Below are positions 1-6,880 of a DNA stretch of 9,583 nt, piece by piece. The notes under the pieces are model-generated. The model saw nothing but the letters and a program-made list of their open reading frames with translations, was not told the DNA's origin and made no database searches. Each line of letters starts with the position of its first letter. The first letter of the stretch is position 1. Source of the stretch: Bacillota bacterium (GTDB lineage: Bacteria > Bacillota > Clostridia > Lachnospirales > Lachnospiraceae); assembly GCA_023399455.1 (NCBI GenBank), contig JAEWPN010000227.1:1-9583 (forward strand), in the 5' to 3' direction. The translations under genes were made by a program, and so were the position numbers.

Positions 1-104
1 CGCACATAAAAGTTACAGAATGCCTCACTTTCCCATGCAATGGCATTCAGAACTGCAATCAACGCGAAAATCCCCAACAATGTCAAGAACCCTCTCCGTC
101 TCAT
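1..104 (-). CDS. Partial membrane protein, probable DUF3810 family (N-terminus only)
   Basis: The reverse strand opens with an ATG at 104-102, preceded by a good ribosome binding site (GGAGG at 115-111, 6 nt spacer), and stays open for 34 codons to the window edge. The peptide begins MRRRGFLTLLGIFALIAVLN, then AIAWESEAFCNFYVR. A short basic N-terminus followed by a hydrophobic stretch (about residues 5-23) is a signal anchor or first membrane helix with positive-inside topology. The W-x-S-x-A-F-C-x-F-Y pattern after the helix is what I recall from the start of DUF3810 proteins, a family of Firmicute and Bacteroidetes membrane proteins suspected to be zinc peptidases. That assignment is from memory and rests on only 34 residues, so any metal-binding motif would lie outside the window. 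The gene is transcribed divergently from the phosphoesterase cluster at 449. Confidence 0.6.
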   Translation of the reverse strand, partial: MRRRGFLTLLGIFALIAVLNAIAWESEAFCNFYV

Positions 105-448
105 CCCACACCTCCCATGAATCTACAACACCCCTGCTGCTTACAATTAAAGGATAGCAGATAGATATGAAGTAGGAATGATAATTTGTAAATAATTTAT
201 GAATAATTTATAAAATATTTTCATTTATTCATTTTTATTTGGTAATATTATACAATTTTTTATTTTTTTGCACCTGTTATCCTTTTAAAAATGCAGAGAA
301 ATAGCATAAAAATACTTTCTTCATAAGATTAAGCAGGGCTCGCATATAGTATTATAGTACTGTTTTTAAAAAATTAAGTAATTCTTCAATATTTTTGCAC
401 ACCCTTTAGTATATTATATTATCAGATTTGACATTAGAAAGGCATCTT
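105..448. other. AT-rich divergent intergenic region
   Basis: This 344-bp gap separates two divergently transcribed genes. The core from about 181 to 262 is almost entirely A and T and contains a 10-bp direct repeat, AATAATTTAT, at 191-200 and 202-211 (11-bp period, close to one helical turn). A short tandem, TATAGTAT then TATAGTAC, lies at 345-360. A TATAAT hexamer on the minus strand (252-247) could be the -10 box of the leftward gene, but I find no good -35 at the correct distance. I see no riboswitch, tRNA or coding sequence. Curved or easily melted promoter DNA is the simplest explanation. Confidence 0.5.
395..422 (+). promoter_or_regulatory. Candidate promoter of the phosphoesterase-DUF4474 cluster
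   Basis: TTGCAC at 395-400 and TATTAT at 417-422 are separated by 16 bp. The -10 matches the sigma-A consensus at five of six positions; the -35 matches only the TTG. Transcription would start near 429-430, leaving a leader of about 20 nt that includes the ribosome binding site at 436-441. In DNA this AT-rich, a chance match is quite possible, so this is only the best candidate by eye. Confidence 0.3.
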
Positions 449-1384
449 ATGAAACGGACAAACCTTCGGGTATTTCAGGCTATTTTGCTCACTATTACAT
501 TTACGTTCCTTTTTTCCGCATGCGGGGACTCTGCCTCCATCAAGAAAGAAGATATAACCACCTACAAGATCCGCATACCGGGCACGGAAGAAAGCTATGA
601 GTTTTTATATCTGACAGATACTCATATGATCGTTCCGGGAGATAAAGAAAATCAGGAAATATCCGATTACGAGAAGCAGCGCCTTCCTGTTTTCACCATG
701 GAGGACGTTCCTTCTCCCTTCCTACAATTTCCCCAGTGGATTCAATATGCCAATGAACAGGATTTCGACGGACTGCTGCTTGGGGGAGATATCATCGATT
801 ATCCTTCCGCCTCCAATCTGGAATATCTGAAGACTTGTTTGGACGATTTAAAGATACCTTATATATATAATATAGGCAATCACGACTGGACCTATCCTTG
901 GGAATATATGACCGAAAAGGGGAAGAGCGAATACCTCCCCCTCTTTAACTCATATATGGAAAATAACACCTCTATCCATACAAAGGAATACGAAGACTTT
1001 ACCATCGTAGCCGTAAATAACAGCAGTAATCAGATCACCCCTGATGCGCTTACCCGGTACAAGGAAATCCTCGCTGAAAAGAAACCTGTCATTCTCATGC
1101 TGCACGTACCCCTTTACACCGAGGCCGTTCTTCATAAAGCTGCTGCTGCCTGGAAAGGAGGCGTAGTTCTGGGAGGAGGAATCCACGGAGGCATTTATCC
1201 TGACACCGTATCTACGGAGTTTATCACCCTTACTACGGCGAAGGACAGTCCGGTAGAGCTGGTGCTGGCCGGTCACGTTCATTTCGCGTTAAAAAGTGAC
1301 ATTCAAGGAGAAAAAAACATACCCCAAATTATCGGGGACGCCGGATACAAAGGAAAAGCGACTATTATTCAAATTTCCGGCTGA
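449..1384 (+). CDS. Calcineurin-like metallophosphoesterase lipoprotein
   Basis: Predicted 311-residue surface-anchored phosphoesterase. The ATG at 449 is preferred because GAAAGG at 436-441 lies 7 nt upstream; an in-frame TTG at 428 adds seven residues that would disrupt the signal peptide. The N-terminus is a lipoprotein signal: basic MKR, a hydrophobic stretch to about residue 24, and lipobox LFSAC with Cys25 as the lipidated residue. All the blocks of the metallophosphoesterase fold are visible: D-T-H at 57-59, GGDIID at 112-117, GNHD at 143-146, His219 in MLHVPL, and GHVH at 275-278. These residues normally bind two metal ions, so the enzyme should be active on a phosphomonoester or phosphodiester outside the membrane. 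The substrate cannot be told from sequence. It is first in a plus-strand cluster; the next gene starts 58 nt after its stop. A product in teichoic acid, phospholipid or nucleotide scavenging is possible but unsupported. Confidence 0.9.
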   Translation: MKRTNLRVFQAILLTITFTFLFSACGDSASIKKEDITTYKIRIPGTEESYEFLYLTDTHMIVPGDKENQEISDYEKQRLPVFTMEDVPSPFLQFPQWIQYANEQDFDGLLLGGDIIDYPSASNLEYLKTCLDDLKIPYIYNIGNHDWTYPWEYMTEKGKSEYLPLFNSYMENNTSIHTKEYEDFTIVAVNNSSNQITPDALTRYKEILAEKKPVILMLHVPLYTEAVLHKAAAAWKGGVVLGGGIHGGIYPDTVSTEFITLTTAKDSPVELVLAGHVHFALKSDIQGEKNIPQIIGDAGYKGKATIIQISG

Positions 1385-1442
1385 ACTTTTTCTAAGGTAT
1401 CCCTTTCGACATATTTTCATATTATATAACAAGTCAACGATT

Positions 1443-2330
1443 ATGGACTCTGTTATGTACGTACTTTTTGGAACCTTCCTCTTTGTCCTCCTTTTTTCCT
1501 GTTTCATTAGCCACAGGCGCCGGGAAAAAATATTGAAAAAAGTGTGCGCCCTGAATAACGATGAAAAATATAATATTATGAACGAGCTTCTGGAGCCCTT
1601 CGGATTTTCTTATTTGGCATCCCAGGATATTCTTGTTTCCCGCACCGATTCAGATAAGAGCAGGTCCGGCTGCCGTTTTTATCTTGTCCTTTACCGCCTC
1701 CCCATTTATTTTGACTACAAAGATAAGACGTGGCTGGTGGAGTTACGCAGGGGACAATACGGAATCAATACCGGCGGAGAAATAGATATCTATTATGCCG
1801 ACCGGATACTGAATCAACGGGAAATTAAAAGCACGCCTTTTTACAGCGTATCCGACAATGAAATGCCTCAGCTTTCCTTCTGCCTATTCAGAAAAGGAGT
1901 CCGCATCGCAGATGTCCTCTCCAGACAATGGTGGCTGTCTGCCTTTTCCATGGGCCGCTTTTCTGAACCCGCCGATTTGTTTATGCAGGCAAGCATCTCT
2001 TTTCCCAGTCAGGAAATGGTCTGGGCCTTCGTAAAGAGTCTTAAGGCTGCGGGTTATACCAAGGAAGACTTCAATGTAACTCTTAACACCGTAACATTTT
2101 ACTTTGCCGGCTCCTCCATACGTCCCCGCAGGCTGCATCGCATAAGAGACGCTATCGCCCAGCTTATCAATCAATTTTGGTACAGCATGTACCTCTTCGT
2201 TACGCGGCCCTTTTGCTTGTCTCTCGACCGGCTTTTATATTTATATTACTATCTTCCTCATATATTCTTCAAAATGCTGCATATCAATAAATATAATAAG
2301 TTGAATCAGCAAAGAAGGAACCGTTCATGA
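1443..2330 (+). CDS. DUF4474 domain protein with N-terminal membrane anchor
   Basis: Predicted 295-residue protein of unknown function. I chose the ATG at 1443 because the protein then opens with a membrane helix (about residues 5-23, MYVLFGTFLFVLLFSCF) followed by the basic stretch HRRREK, which places the bulk inside the cell. An in-frame GTG at 1296 would run 89 nt into the upstream gene and add 49 low-complexity residues. Neither the ATG at 1443 nor the one at 1455 has a clear ribosome binding site, so the start is uncertain. Residues 47-120 (LLEPFGFSY, then W-L-V-E-L, GQYGINTGGEI and YYAD) match what I recall of DUF4474, a Firmicute family with no assigned activity. Conserved-looking aromatic and GGEI positions suggest an alpha/beta domain. 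The C-terminal part (245-281) is again aromatic and hydrophobic and may touch the membrane. It overlaps the next gene by ATGA, implying coupled translation. Confidence 0.75.
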   Translation: MDSVMYVLFGTFLFVLLFSCFISHRRREKILKKVCALNNDEKYNIMNELLEPFGFSYLASQDILVSRTDSDKSRSGCRFYLVLYRLPIYFDYKDKTWLVELRRGQYGINTGGEIDIYYADRILNQREIKSTPFYSVSDNEMPQLSFCLFRKGVRIADVLSRQWWLSAFSMGRFSEPADLFMQASISFPSQEMVWAFVKSLKAAGYTKEDFNVTLNTVTFYFAGSSIRPRRLHRIRDAIAQLINQFWYSMYLFVTRPFCLSLDRLLYLYYYLPHIFFKMLHINKYNKLNQQRRNRS

Positions 2331-3271
2331 GCTACTATTCACGTCTTAACAAATCTTTCGAGGGAGCACTGAAGCTCCCTCTGACAGACCGTTCCAAATA
2401 CGTTCTGATCAGTGACTGCCACCGTGGCACGGGCACCTCATACGATAATTTCCTAAAAAACCAAAATCTATATTTTGCGGCGCTTCAGCACTATTATCAA
2501 TACGGTTATACTTATATCGAGCTGGGCGACGGGGATGAACTGTGGGAAAACCGCAGTATGGAACAGATTATCCAGACCCATAGCAACGTGTTCTGGCTAC
2601 TCTCCCTTTTCCGTCAGGAAGGCAGGCTGTATATGCTTTATGGAAATCACGATATGATAAAAAAGAACAACCGCTATACACAAAAAACCTGCAGTACCTA
2701 CCACTGCAGCAGTGAAAATATTTCTTTTTGGGAAAAGCAGCCCCTCTTCCCCAATATGACTTTTCACTCCGGCATCATTCTGGAAAATGTTCCATCACCT
2801 TCTATAAATAATGAAGCCCACTACTACCCTCCCGGAGACGATACATGCGGCCCTCACGACGTATATCTGACCCATGGCCACCAAAGCGATCTGTTCAACT
2901 CTACTTTCTGGATGTTCACCCGTTTTCTCGTACGGTATATCTGGAGACCTCTGGAGAGATTCGGCGTTCTTGACCCTACCAGCGCCGCCAAGAATTACAC
3001 GAGGAAACGCAGGACGGAACAGCGCCTGCAGCATTGGGCGGCAAAGGAAAAGCATATATTGATTACCGGCCATACCCACCGTCCTTCCTTAACGGAAGAG
3101 GATAAATTTTATTACAACAGCGGGAGCTGTGTGCACCCCCGCTGTATTACATGCCTTGAAATCGAATATAAGCGTATCCGCCTCGTAAAATGGACTCTCG
3201 CAACAAGACCCGATATGACCCTCTACGTATCGAGGGATGTGCTGGCCGGCCCGGTTTATCTGGACCGTTAA
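2327..3271 (+). CDS. Cytosolic calcineurin-like metallophosphoesterase (LpxH-like)
   Basis: Predicted 314-residue soluble phosphoesterase with no signal peptide or membrane helix. Its ATG overlaps the stop of the DUF4474 gene (ATGA at 2327-2330), and AAGGAA lies just upstream, so the two are probably translated together. The metal-site blocks are complete: SDCH at 29-32, GDGDE at 67-71 followed by LWE, GNHD at 106-109, HGH at 183-185, and GHTHRP at 248-253. The GDGDELWE form and the GHTHRP ending resemble the UDP-2,3-diacylglucosamine pyrophosphatase (LpxH) branch. A Gram-positive host has no lipid A, so that reaction is unlikely here and the true substrate is probably another nucleotide-linked or phosphodiester compound. 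Lineage-specific inserts (about 120-175 and 190-240) distinguish it from the upstream lipoprotein phosphoesterase, so the two are not a recent duplication. Confidence 0.88.
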   Translation: MSYYSRLNKSFEGALKLPLTDRSKYVLISDCHRGTGTSYDNFLKNQNLYFAALQHYYQYGYTYIELGDGDELWENRSMEQIIQTHSNVFWLLSLFRQEGRLYMLYGNHDMIKKNNRYTQKTCSTYHCSSENISFWEKQPLFPNMTFHSGIILENVPSPSINNEAHYYPPGDDTCGPHDVYLTHGHQSDLFNSTFWMFTRFLVRYIWRPLERFGVLDPTSAAKNYTRKRRTEQRLQHWAAKEKHILITGHTHRPSLTEEDKFYYNSGSCVHPRCITCLEIEYKRIRLVKWTLATRPDMTLYVSRDVLAGPVYLDR

Positions 3272-3302
3272 TACCATCGTGTGACCTTGTCAAACGATGG
3301 TA
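3272..3302. terminator. Hairpin between convergent genes, possible bidirectional terminator
   Basis: A 9-bp perfect stem (TACCATCGT 3272-3280 with ACGATGGTA 3294-3302) continues after one G/A mismatch into a 4-bp stem (TGAC 3282-3285 with GTCA 3289-3292) closed by a CTT loop. It lies immediately after the stop codon of the plus-strand phosphoesterase and 8 nt beyond the stop of the minus-strand permease. Neither side has the T-run expected of a classical intrinsic terminator, so it may be an atypical terminator or an RNA 3'-end stabiliser. The symmetry and position are seen directly; the function is inferred. Confidence 0.55.
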
Positions 3303-3310
3303 GAAGCGCC

Positions 3311-4210
3311 TTAGCCTTTTACCGCTCCAATCATGACACCTTTCTCAAAATACTTCTGCACGAAGGGATATACGCACAGAATCGGGAGTGTGGACACGAT
3401 AATTACCGCGTATTTCACTTGATCTGCTGAAGACTGGGCATAACCGCCCTGAACGCCTCCGCTTCCGCTGGAAAATGCTTCGTTCAGGAGCAGAATCCTT
3501 CTCAGGACGATCTGAAGCGGCTCATTGTTCTTGTTACTGTTGAAAACGAGGGGGTTAAAATAATCGTTCCAGTGGAATACCGCATAGTACAAAATAAGTA
3601 CGGCGATTACCGCCTTCGATAAGGGGATCACCACCTTCCAGAAATAGGTGAAGTGAGAGCAACCGTCCAAAACCGCCGCCTCATACAGATCATGCGGTAT
3701 GGAATTCTCTATAAAGGTCCTTGCGATAATCAGGTTATATGTATTAATTGCTACCATAATAATCAGAATCGTTTTGGTGCTGATCAGACTCAGCGAGCTC
3801 ACCGTCATATAAAGAGGCACCAGACCGCCGCTGAAAAACATCGTAAATACAAAATAAAACATAACTTTCCCCCGGGCCTTGAAGTCCGGTCTGGAAAGAG
3901 CATAGGCTGCCGGCATTGTTATTGCTAAATTAAGTACAGTTCCCGCTGTAACATACAGAATGGTGTTGGCATAGCCCTTCCATATTCTCACATCCTCCAT
4001 AATCTGTTCATAGCCATAGAGCCTGATATCCTTTGGCAGGAAGGTGACCTTTCCGAGATTTACCAGATTAGAATTACTGATAGAGGCAATAACGACAAAC
4101 CACAGTGGGTACAGAATAATCATAAATATAATGATACTTAAGGCGATTACCGCCGCTCCGAATATTTTGTCCGCCGGACTTTTATATTTTACTCTTACTG
4201 CTCTTGCCAT
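3311..4210 (-). CDS. Sugar ABC transporter permease, LplC/YtcP type (CUT1)
   Basis: A 299-residue inner-membrane permease, the second of a heterodimeric pair for carbohydrate import. It has about six hydrophobic segments: near 16-42, 82-104, 115-135, 144-164, 198-214 and 267-285. The cytoplasmic EAA loop that docks onto the ATPase is clear at 177-196 (EAAVLDGCSHFTYFWKVVIP). An N-terminal A-D-K-I-F segment and the C-terminal ending E-K-G-V-M-I-G-A-V-K-G are typical of the LplC/YtcP branch, whose members import oligosaccharides or glycan fragments. Start at 4210 is supported by GGAGG (4224-4220) placed directly after the upstream permease stop, 9 nt from the ATG; the gap between the two genes is 14 nt. 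It is the last gene of the operon and is followed by the hairpin at 3272-3302. Substrate is inferred from the operon only. Confidence 0.93.
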   Translation of the reverse strand: MARAVRVKYKSPADKIFGAAVIALSIIIFMIILYPLWFVVIASISNSNLVNLGKVTFLPKDIRLYGYEQIMEDVRIWKGYANTILYVTAGTVLNLAITMPAAYALSRPDFKARGKVMFYFVFTMFFSGGLVPLYMTVSSLSLISTKTILIIMVAINTYNLIIARTFIENSIPHDLYEAAVLDGCSHFTYFWKVVIPLSKAVIAVLILYYAVFHWNDYFNPLVFNSNKNNEPLQIVLRRILLLNEAFSSGSGGVQGGYAQSSADQVKYAVIIVSTLPILCVYPFVQKYFEKGVMIGAVKG

Positions 4211-4224
4211 TTCGAAACGCCTCC

Positions 4225-5157
4225 TTACATCAAGCCAGTGCCGGAGACACGCTTGGAAATTTTATTGGTTACGACCAGAAAAAAGAAATTGATAAGCGTA
4301 TTGAACAGTCCCACCGCCGCGCCAAAGCTAAACTGCGCTTTTTTGATCGCTACGGAATAAATATAAGTGGATATAACCTGGGATGCCCCCAGATTCAGAC
4401 TGTTCTGCATCAGATATACCTTATCGAAGCCTACGTTCAGAATATTTCCCATGTTCAAAATGAGCATGATAATAATCGTGGGCATGATTGCCGGAAGATC
4501 GATGTGGATCATCGTCTGCCATCTGTTCGCTCCGTCTATCTTACAGGCGTCGTAAAGCTGCGTATCCACAGCGGAAAGCGCCGCAAGGAAGATAATGCTG
4601 TTCCAGCCCATGGTCTGCCATATTCCCGACAGAACGTAAACCGGGACAAATGCCGATTCCGTACCTAGCAGGTTAACGTTCTGACTCACAAGATGAAGCC
4701 CCTTCAAGAAATTGCTGATAACACCACTGTTATTGGCAAGCATGATGTTCAACATGGACACCAGAACCACCACCGATATGAAATAAGGAATATAAACAGT
4801 AGTCTGGACCACTCTTTTCCACTTCTTATTCCGAATCTGGTTGATGATCATAGCCAGAATGACCGGCGCCGGAAAACCCAGGATAATGCTGGTAGCCGCG
4901 ATAATAAAGGTGTTTTTCAGGGTAGGCCAGAACATCGGGCTTTCAAAATATTGTTTAAAGTACTTCATCCCCACGAACTCACCGCCGGTTATACCGGCGG
5001 TAAAGCTGTATTCACGGAACGCCAACTGTATGCCGTACATCGGAACATAACAGAAAACGAAGATATAGACTATACCCGGCAGCAGCATGAGCCAGAGCTG
5101 CCAGGTATGTGTAAAATAATTTTTGATTTTATTACCTTTTGCCGTAAGTGCGTTCAT
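4225..5157 (-). CDS. Sugar ABC transporter permease, LplB/YteP type (CUT1)
   Basis: A 310-residue inner-membrane permease, partner of the downstream LplC-type protein. The ATG at 5157 is preferred because AAAGG (5170-5166) lies 8 nt upstream; a GTG at 5166 is in frame but overlaps that ribosome binding site. Hydrophobic segments occur near 20-40, 82-105, 120-140, 171-192, 224-240 and 278-297. The EAA loop that contacts the nucleotide-binding subunit is at about 203-222 (DACKIDGANRWQTMIHIDLP). The motif L-L-P-G-I-V-Y-I near the N-terminus and the substitution of E-A-A by D-A-C are within normal LplB variation. It lies 16 nt downstream of the binding-protein gene and 14 nt upstream of the second permease, so the three are surely cotranscribed. 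No ATPase gene is encoded here. Confidence 0.93.
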   Translation of the reverse strand: MNALTAKGNKIKNYFTHTWQLWLMLLPGIVYIFVFCYVPMYGIQLAFREYSFTAGITGGEFVGMKYFKQYFESPMFWPTLKNTFIIAATSIILGFPAPVILAMIINQIRNKKWKRVVQTTVYIPYFISVVVLVSMLNIMLANNSGVISNFLKGLHLVSQNVNLLGTESAFVPVYVLSGIWQTMGWNSIIFLAALSAVDTQLYDACKIDGANRWQTMIHIDLPAIMPTIIIMLILNMGNILNVGFDKVYLMQNSLNLGASQVISTYIYSVAIKKAQFSFGAAVGLFNTLINFFFLVVTNKISKRVSGTGLM

Positions 5158-5173
5158 AAGAATCACCTTTTAT

Positions 5174-6853
5174 TTATTTTCCAAGATAAACATCAAATGC
5201 CTTTTGACGGATTTCCAATACCTGCTGCAGACCCGCATTGTTCACGCTCTGTACATAAGTATCCCAGTCCGCATCAATATCGGATTCTCCGGTCATCCAT
5301 AAGGACCAATAGTTATCAATAATACCGTTGATACTGGCTTGTGCCATTGCCATCGTGTTCTGCTCGTCTTCCGTATACTTCATCATAAACTGCGGATAGC
5401 TATCCATTTCATCAGCCTTTGCAATTATATCGTTATAATACTCCCTCTCCTTTAAAGCATATGTCATATCCTGCGCCATTTCGATAGTACAATCCTGTCT
5501 GATATACATTGGGCCGTTATCTGCAAATGCGTTGGTCCATTTCCATGTACCTGCATCCGTATCCTTGTCGAGGGGATCTAAGACCTTGTAGGTATTGTCT
5601 CCCGTCTTTTCCACACAGCCATCGGTAATGCCGCCAAATAATACCTGGACAGAAGTATCCGCATCGTAGAAGCCATCAATAAATCTCATTGCCGCATCCT
5701 TATCGGAGCAGTCGGCGCTCATTGCGACTCTGTTAACCGATAAGTTCAATCCGGTGTAATCGTCTCTCCAACGGGTATCATAGGTGCCTGCCGCAACGCC
5801 GATATCATAATCAAGAGGCGCTAATGGTTCATACTGCTCATAGAGAGTAGGTCCGAATTTATCCGTCTCCTCCCATCCGAATACTACACCTACCAGCGCA
5901 TCACCATTTTCATTGCCGCGGGATAAAGACTGAAATGCGGAATAATCATTGGTCAGTGCGTTTTCATTGATCAATCCCTGGGAATACAGATCCTGTAAAT
6001 ACTTCATGAACAATTTATATCTCTCGTCTACCGCATAATTTTTCACCTGACCATCCTCGGCAAAATATGCATCTATGCCCCAGTTGGTCAATTGAATTCC
6101 CATTCCCCCCAGAAGGTTCGTGAGAGAATATGCGGAGTTGAACCAGGCGTTATTGCCGCCGTATGCATTGTAATCCAGAGGAATTTCATCGTTCATATCT
6201 CCGTTGCCGTTAGCATCCTGTTCCTTGAAGGCCTTCAAAACTGCTTCCAGCTCGCTGAAGGTAGTGGGTTTTTCCAATCCGAGGTTATCCAGCCACTGCT
6301 TATTAATAAACATTACCGTATTGGTGGATGGCCATTTCCCTTGGAATTTCGGGATACCGTAAATCTTTCCATCCAAGGTAGCCAACACCTTCGTATCGGG
6401 CTGTTCGGTAAACATTGCTTGAATATTGGGTGCATCCTTTTCAATCAATTCGGTCATATCTTCAAATAATCCGTTATATGTAGTGTAGTCGGAATCGATA
6501 GTCGCATTAAATACCAGATCCGGTATATCTCCGGATGCAAATCTGGTAGCCTTTACCGTTTCCCAGTCCGTGTAAATAGTTTCCCATTCGATGTCCACTC
6601 CTGCTTTTTCTTCAATTTCCTGAAGCCACTGCATTTCATTTAAATCCTTGGTCAACGGGTGTGCGATGAACAGGGCACTTAGTTTTACCTTTTCACCGGA
6701 TGCCGCCTTGTCGGTGCTTTCTGCTTCGGTAGAAGCAGATGTACTGGATGTACCGCTTGTGGATGCACTGTCTGACGTTTCACCTCCACAGCCTGCAAGT
6801 GCAGATGCAGTCATCATAGCTGCCAGTGTCAGTGCTGCAATTCTCTTTTTCAT
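5174..6853 (-). CDS. Extracellular solute-binding lipoprotein, family 1 (LplA-like)
   Basis: A 559-residue substrate-capture lipoprotein for a CUT1 sugar importer. The start at 6853 follows GGAGG (6865-6861) with a 7-nt spacer; an in-frame ATG at 6871 would put the ribosome binding site inside the gene. The signal peptide is MKKRIAALTL plus a short hydrophobic stretch, ending in lipobox ALAGC with Cys22 as the lipid-anchored residue. Residues 26-52 are a Ser/Thr/Glu-rich flexible tether. The mature part begins with the L-S-A-L-F-I-A-H-P-L-T-K-D strand and the W-L-Q-E-I-E-E-K-A-G helix typical of the large (about 500-560 residue) LplA/YtcQ-type binding proteins. The sequence DANGNGDMNDEIPLDY (near 202-217) is a calcium-loop-like element often seen in this family. 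It sits between the glycosidase (27-nt gap) and the permeases. The ligand is inferred to be an arabinose-containing glycan fragment. Confidence 0.93.
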   Translation of the reverse strand: MKKRIAALTLAAMMTASALAGCGGETSDSASTSGTSSTSASTEAESTDKAASGEKVKLSALFIAHPLTKDLNEMQWLQEIEEKAGVDIEWETIYTDWETVKATRFASGDIPDLVFNATIDSDYTTYNGLFEDMTELIEKDAPNIQAMFTEQPDTKVLATLDGKIYGIPKFQGKWPSTNTVMFINKQWLDNLGLEKPTTFSELEAVLKAFKEQDANGNGDMNDEIPLDYNAYGGNNAWFNSAYSLTNLLGGMGIQLTNWGIDAYFAEDGQVKNYAVDERYKLFMKYLQDLYSQGLINENALTNDYSAFQSLSRGNENGDALVGVVFGWEETDKFGPTLYEQYEPLAPLDYDIGVAAGTYDTRWRDDYTGLNLSVNRVAMSADCSDKDAAMRFIDGFYDADTSVQVLFGGITDGCVEKTGDNTYKVLDPLDKDTDAGTWKWTNAFADNGPMYIRQDCTIEMAQDMTYALKEREYYNDIIAKADEMDSYPQFMMKYTEDEQNTMAMAQASINGIIDNYWSLWMTGESDIDADWDTYVQSVNNAGLQQVLEIRQKAFDVYLGK

Positions 6854-6880
6854 ACTTTTTCCTCCAATCATTCTTTCTTG

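Noticed and set aside
428..448. TTG at 428 as the start of the first phosphoesterase, and the TTGACA it belongs to as a -35 box
   Set aside because: The ATG at 449 has a proper ribosome binding site and yields a clean lipoprotein signal peptide. A -10 box at the right distance from TTGACA would fall inside the coding region, and no good hexamer is there.
950..1282. Minus-strand open frame of 110 codons
   Set aside because: It lies wholly opposite the phosphoesterase gene, whose catalytic motifs are intact, and has no recognisable domain or ribosome binding site.
449..3271. The two phosphoesterases as a recent tandem duplication
   Set aside because: They share only the metal-binding blocks; spacing, inserts and cell location differ, so they belong to different branches of the superfamily.
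4204..5322. Plus-strand open frames of 154 and 209 codons opposite the permease and binding-protein genes
   Set aside because: They are antisense shadows of well-supported transporter genes; the translations are rich in H, R, Q and N and lack domain motifs.
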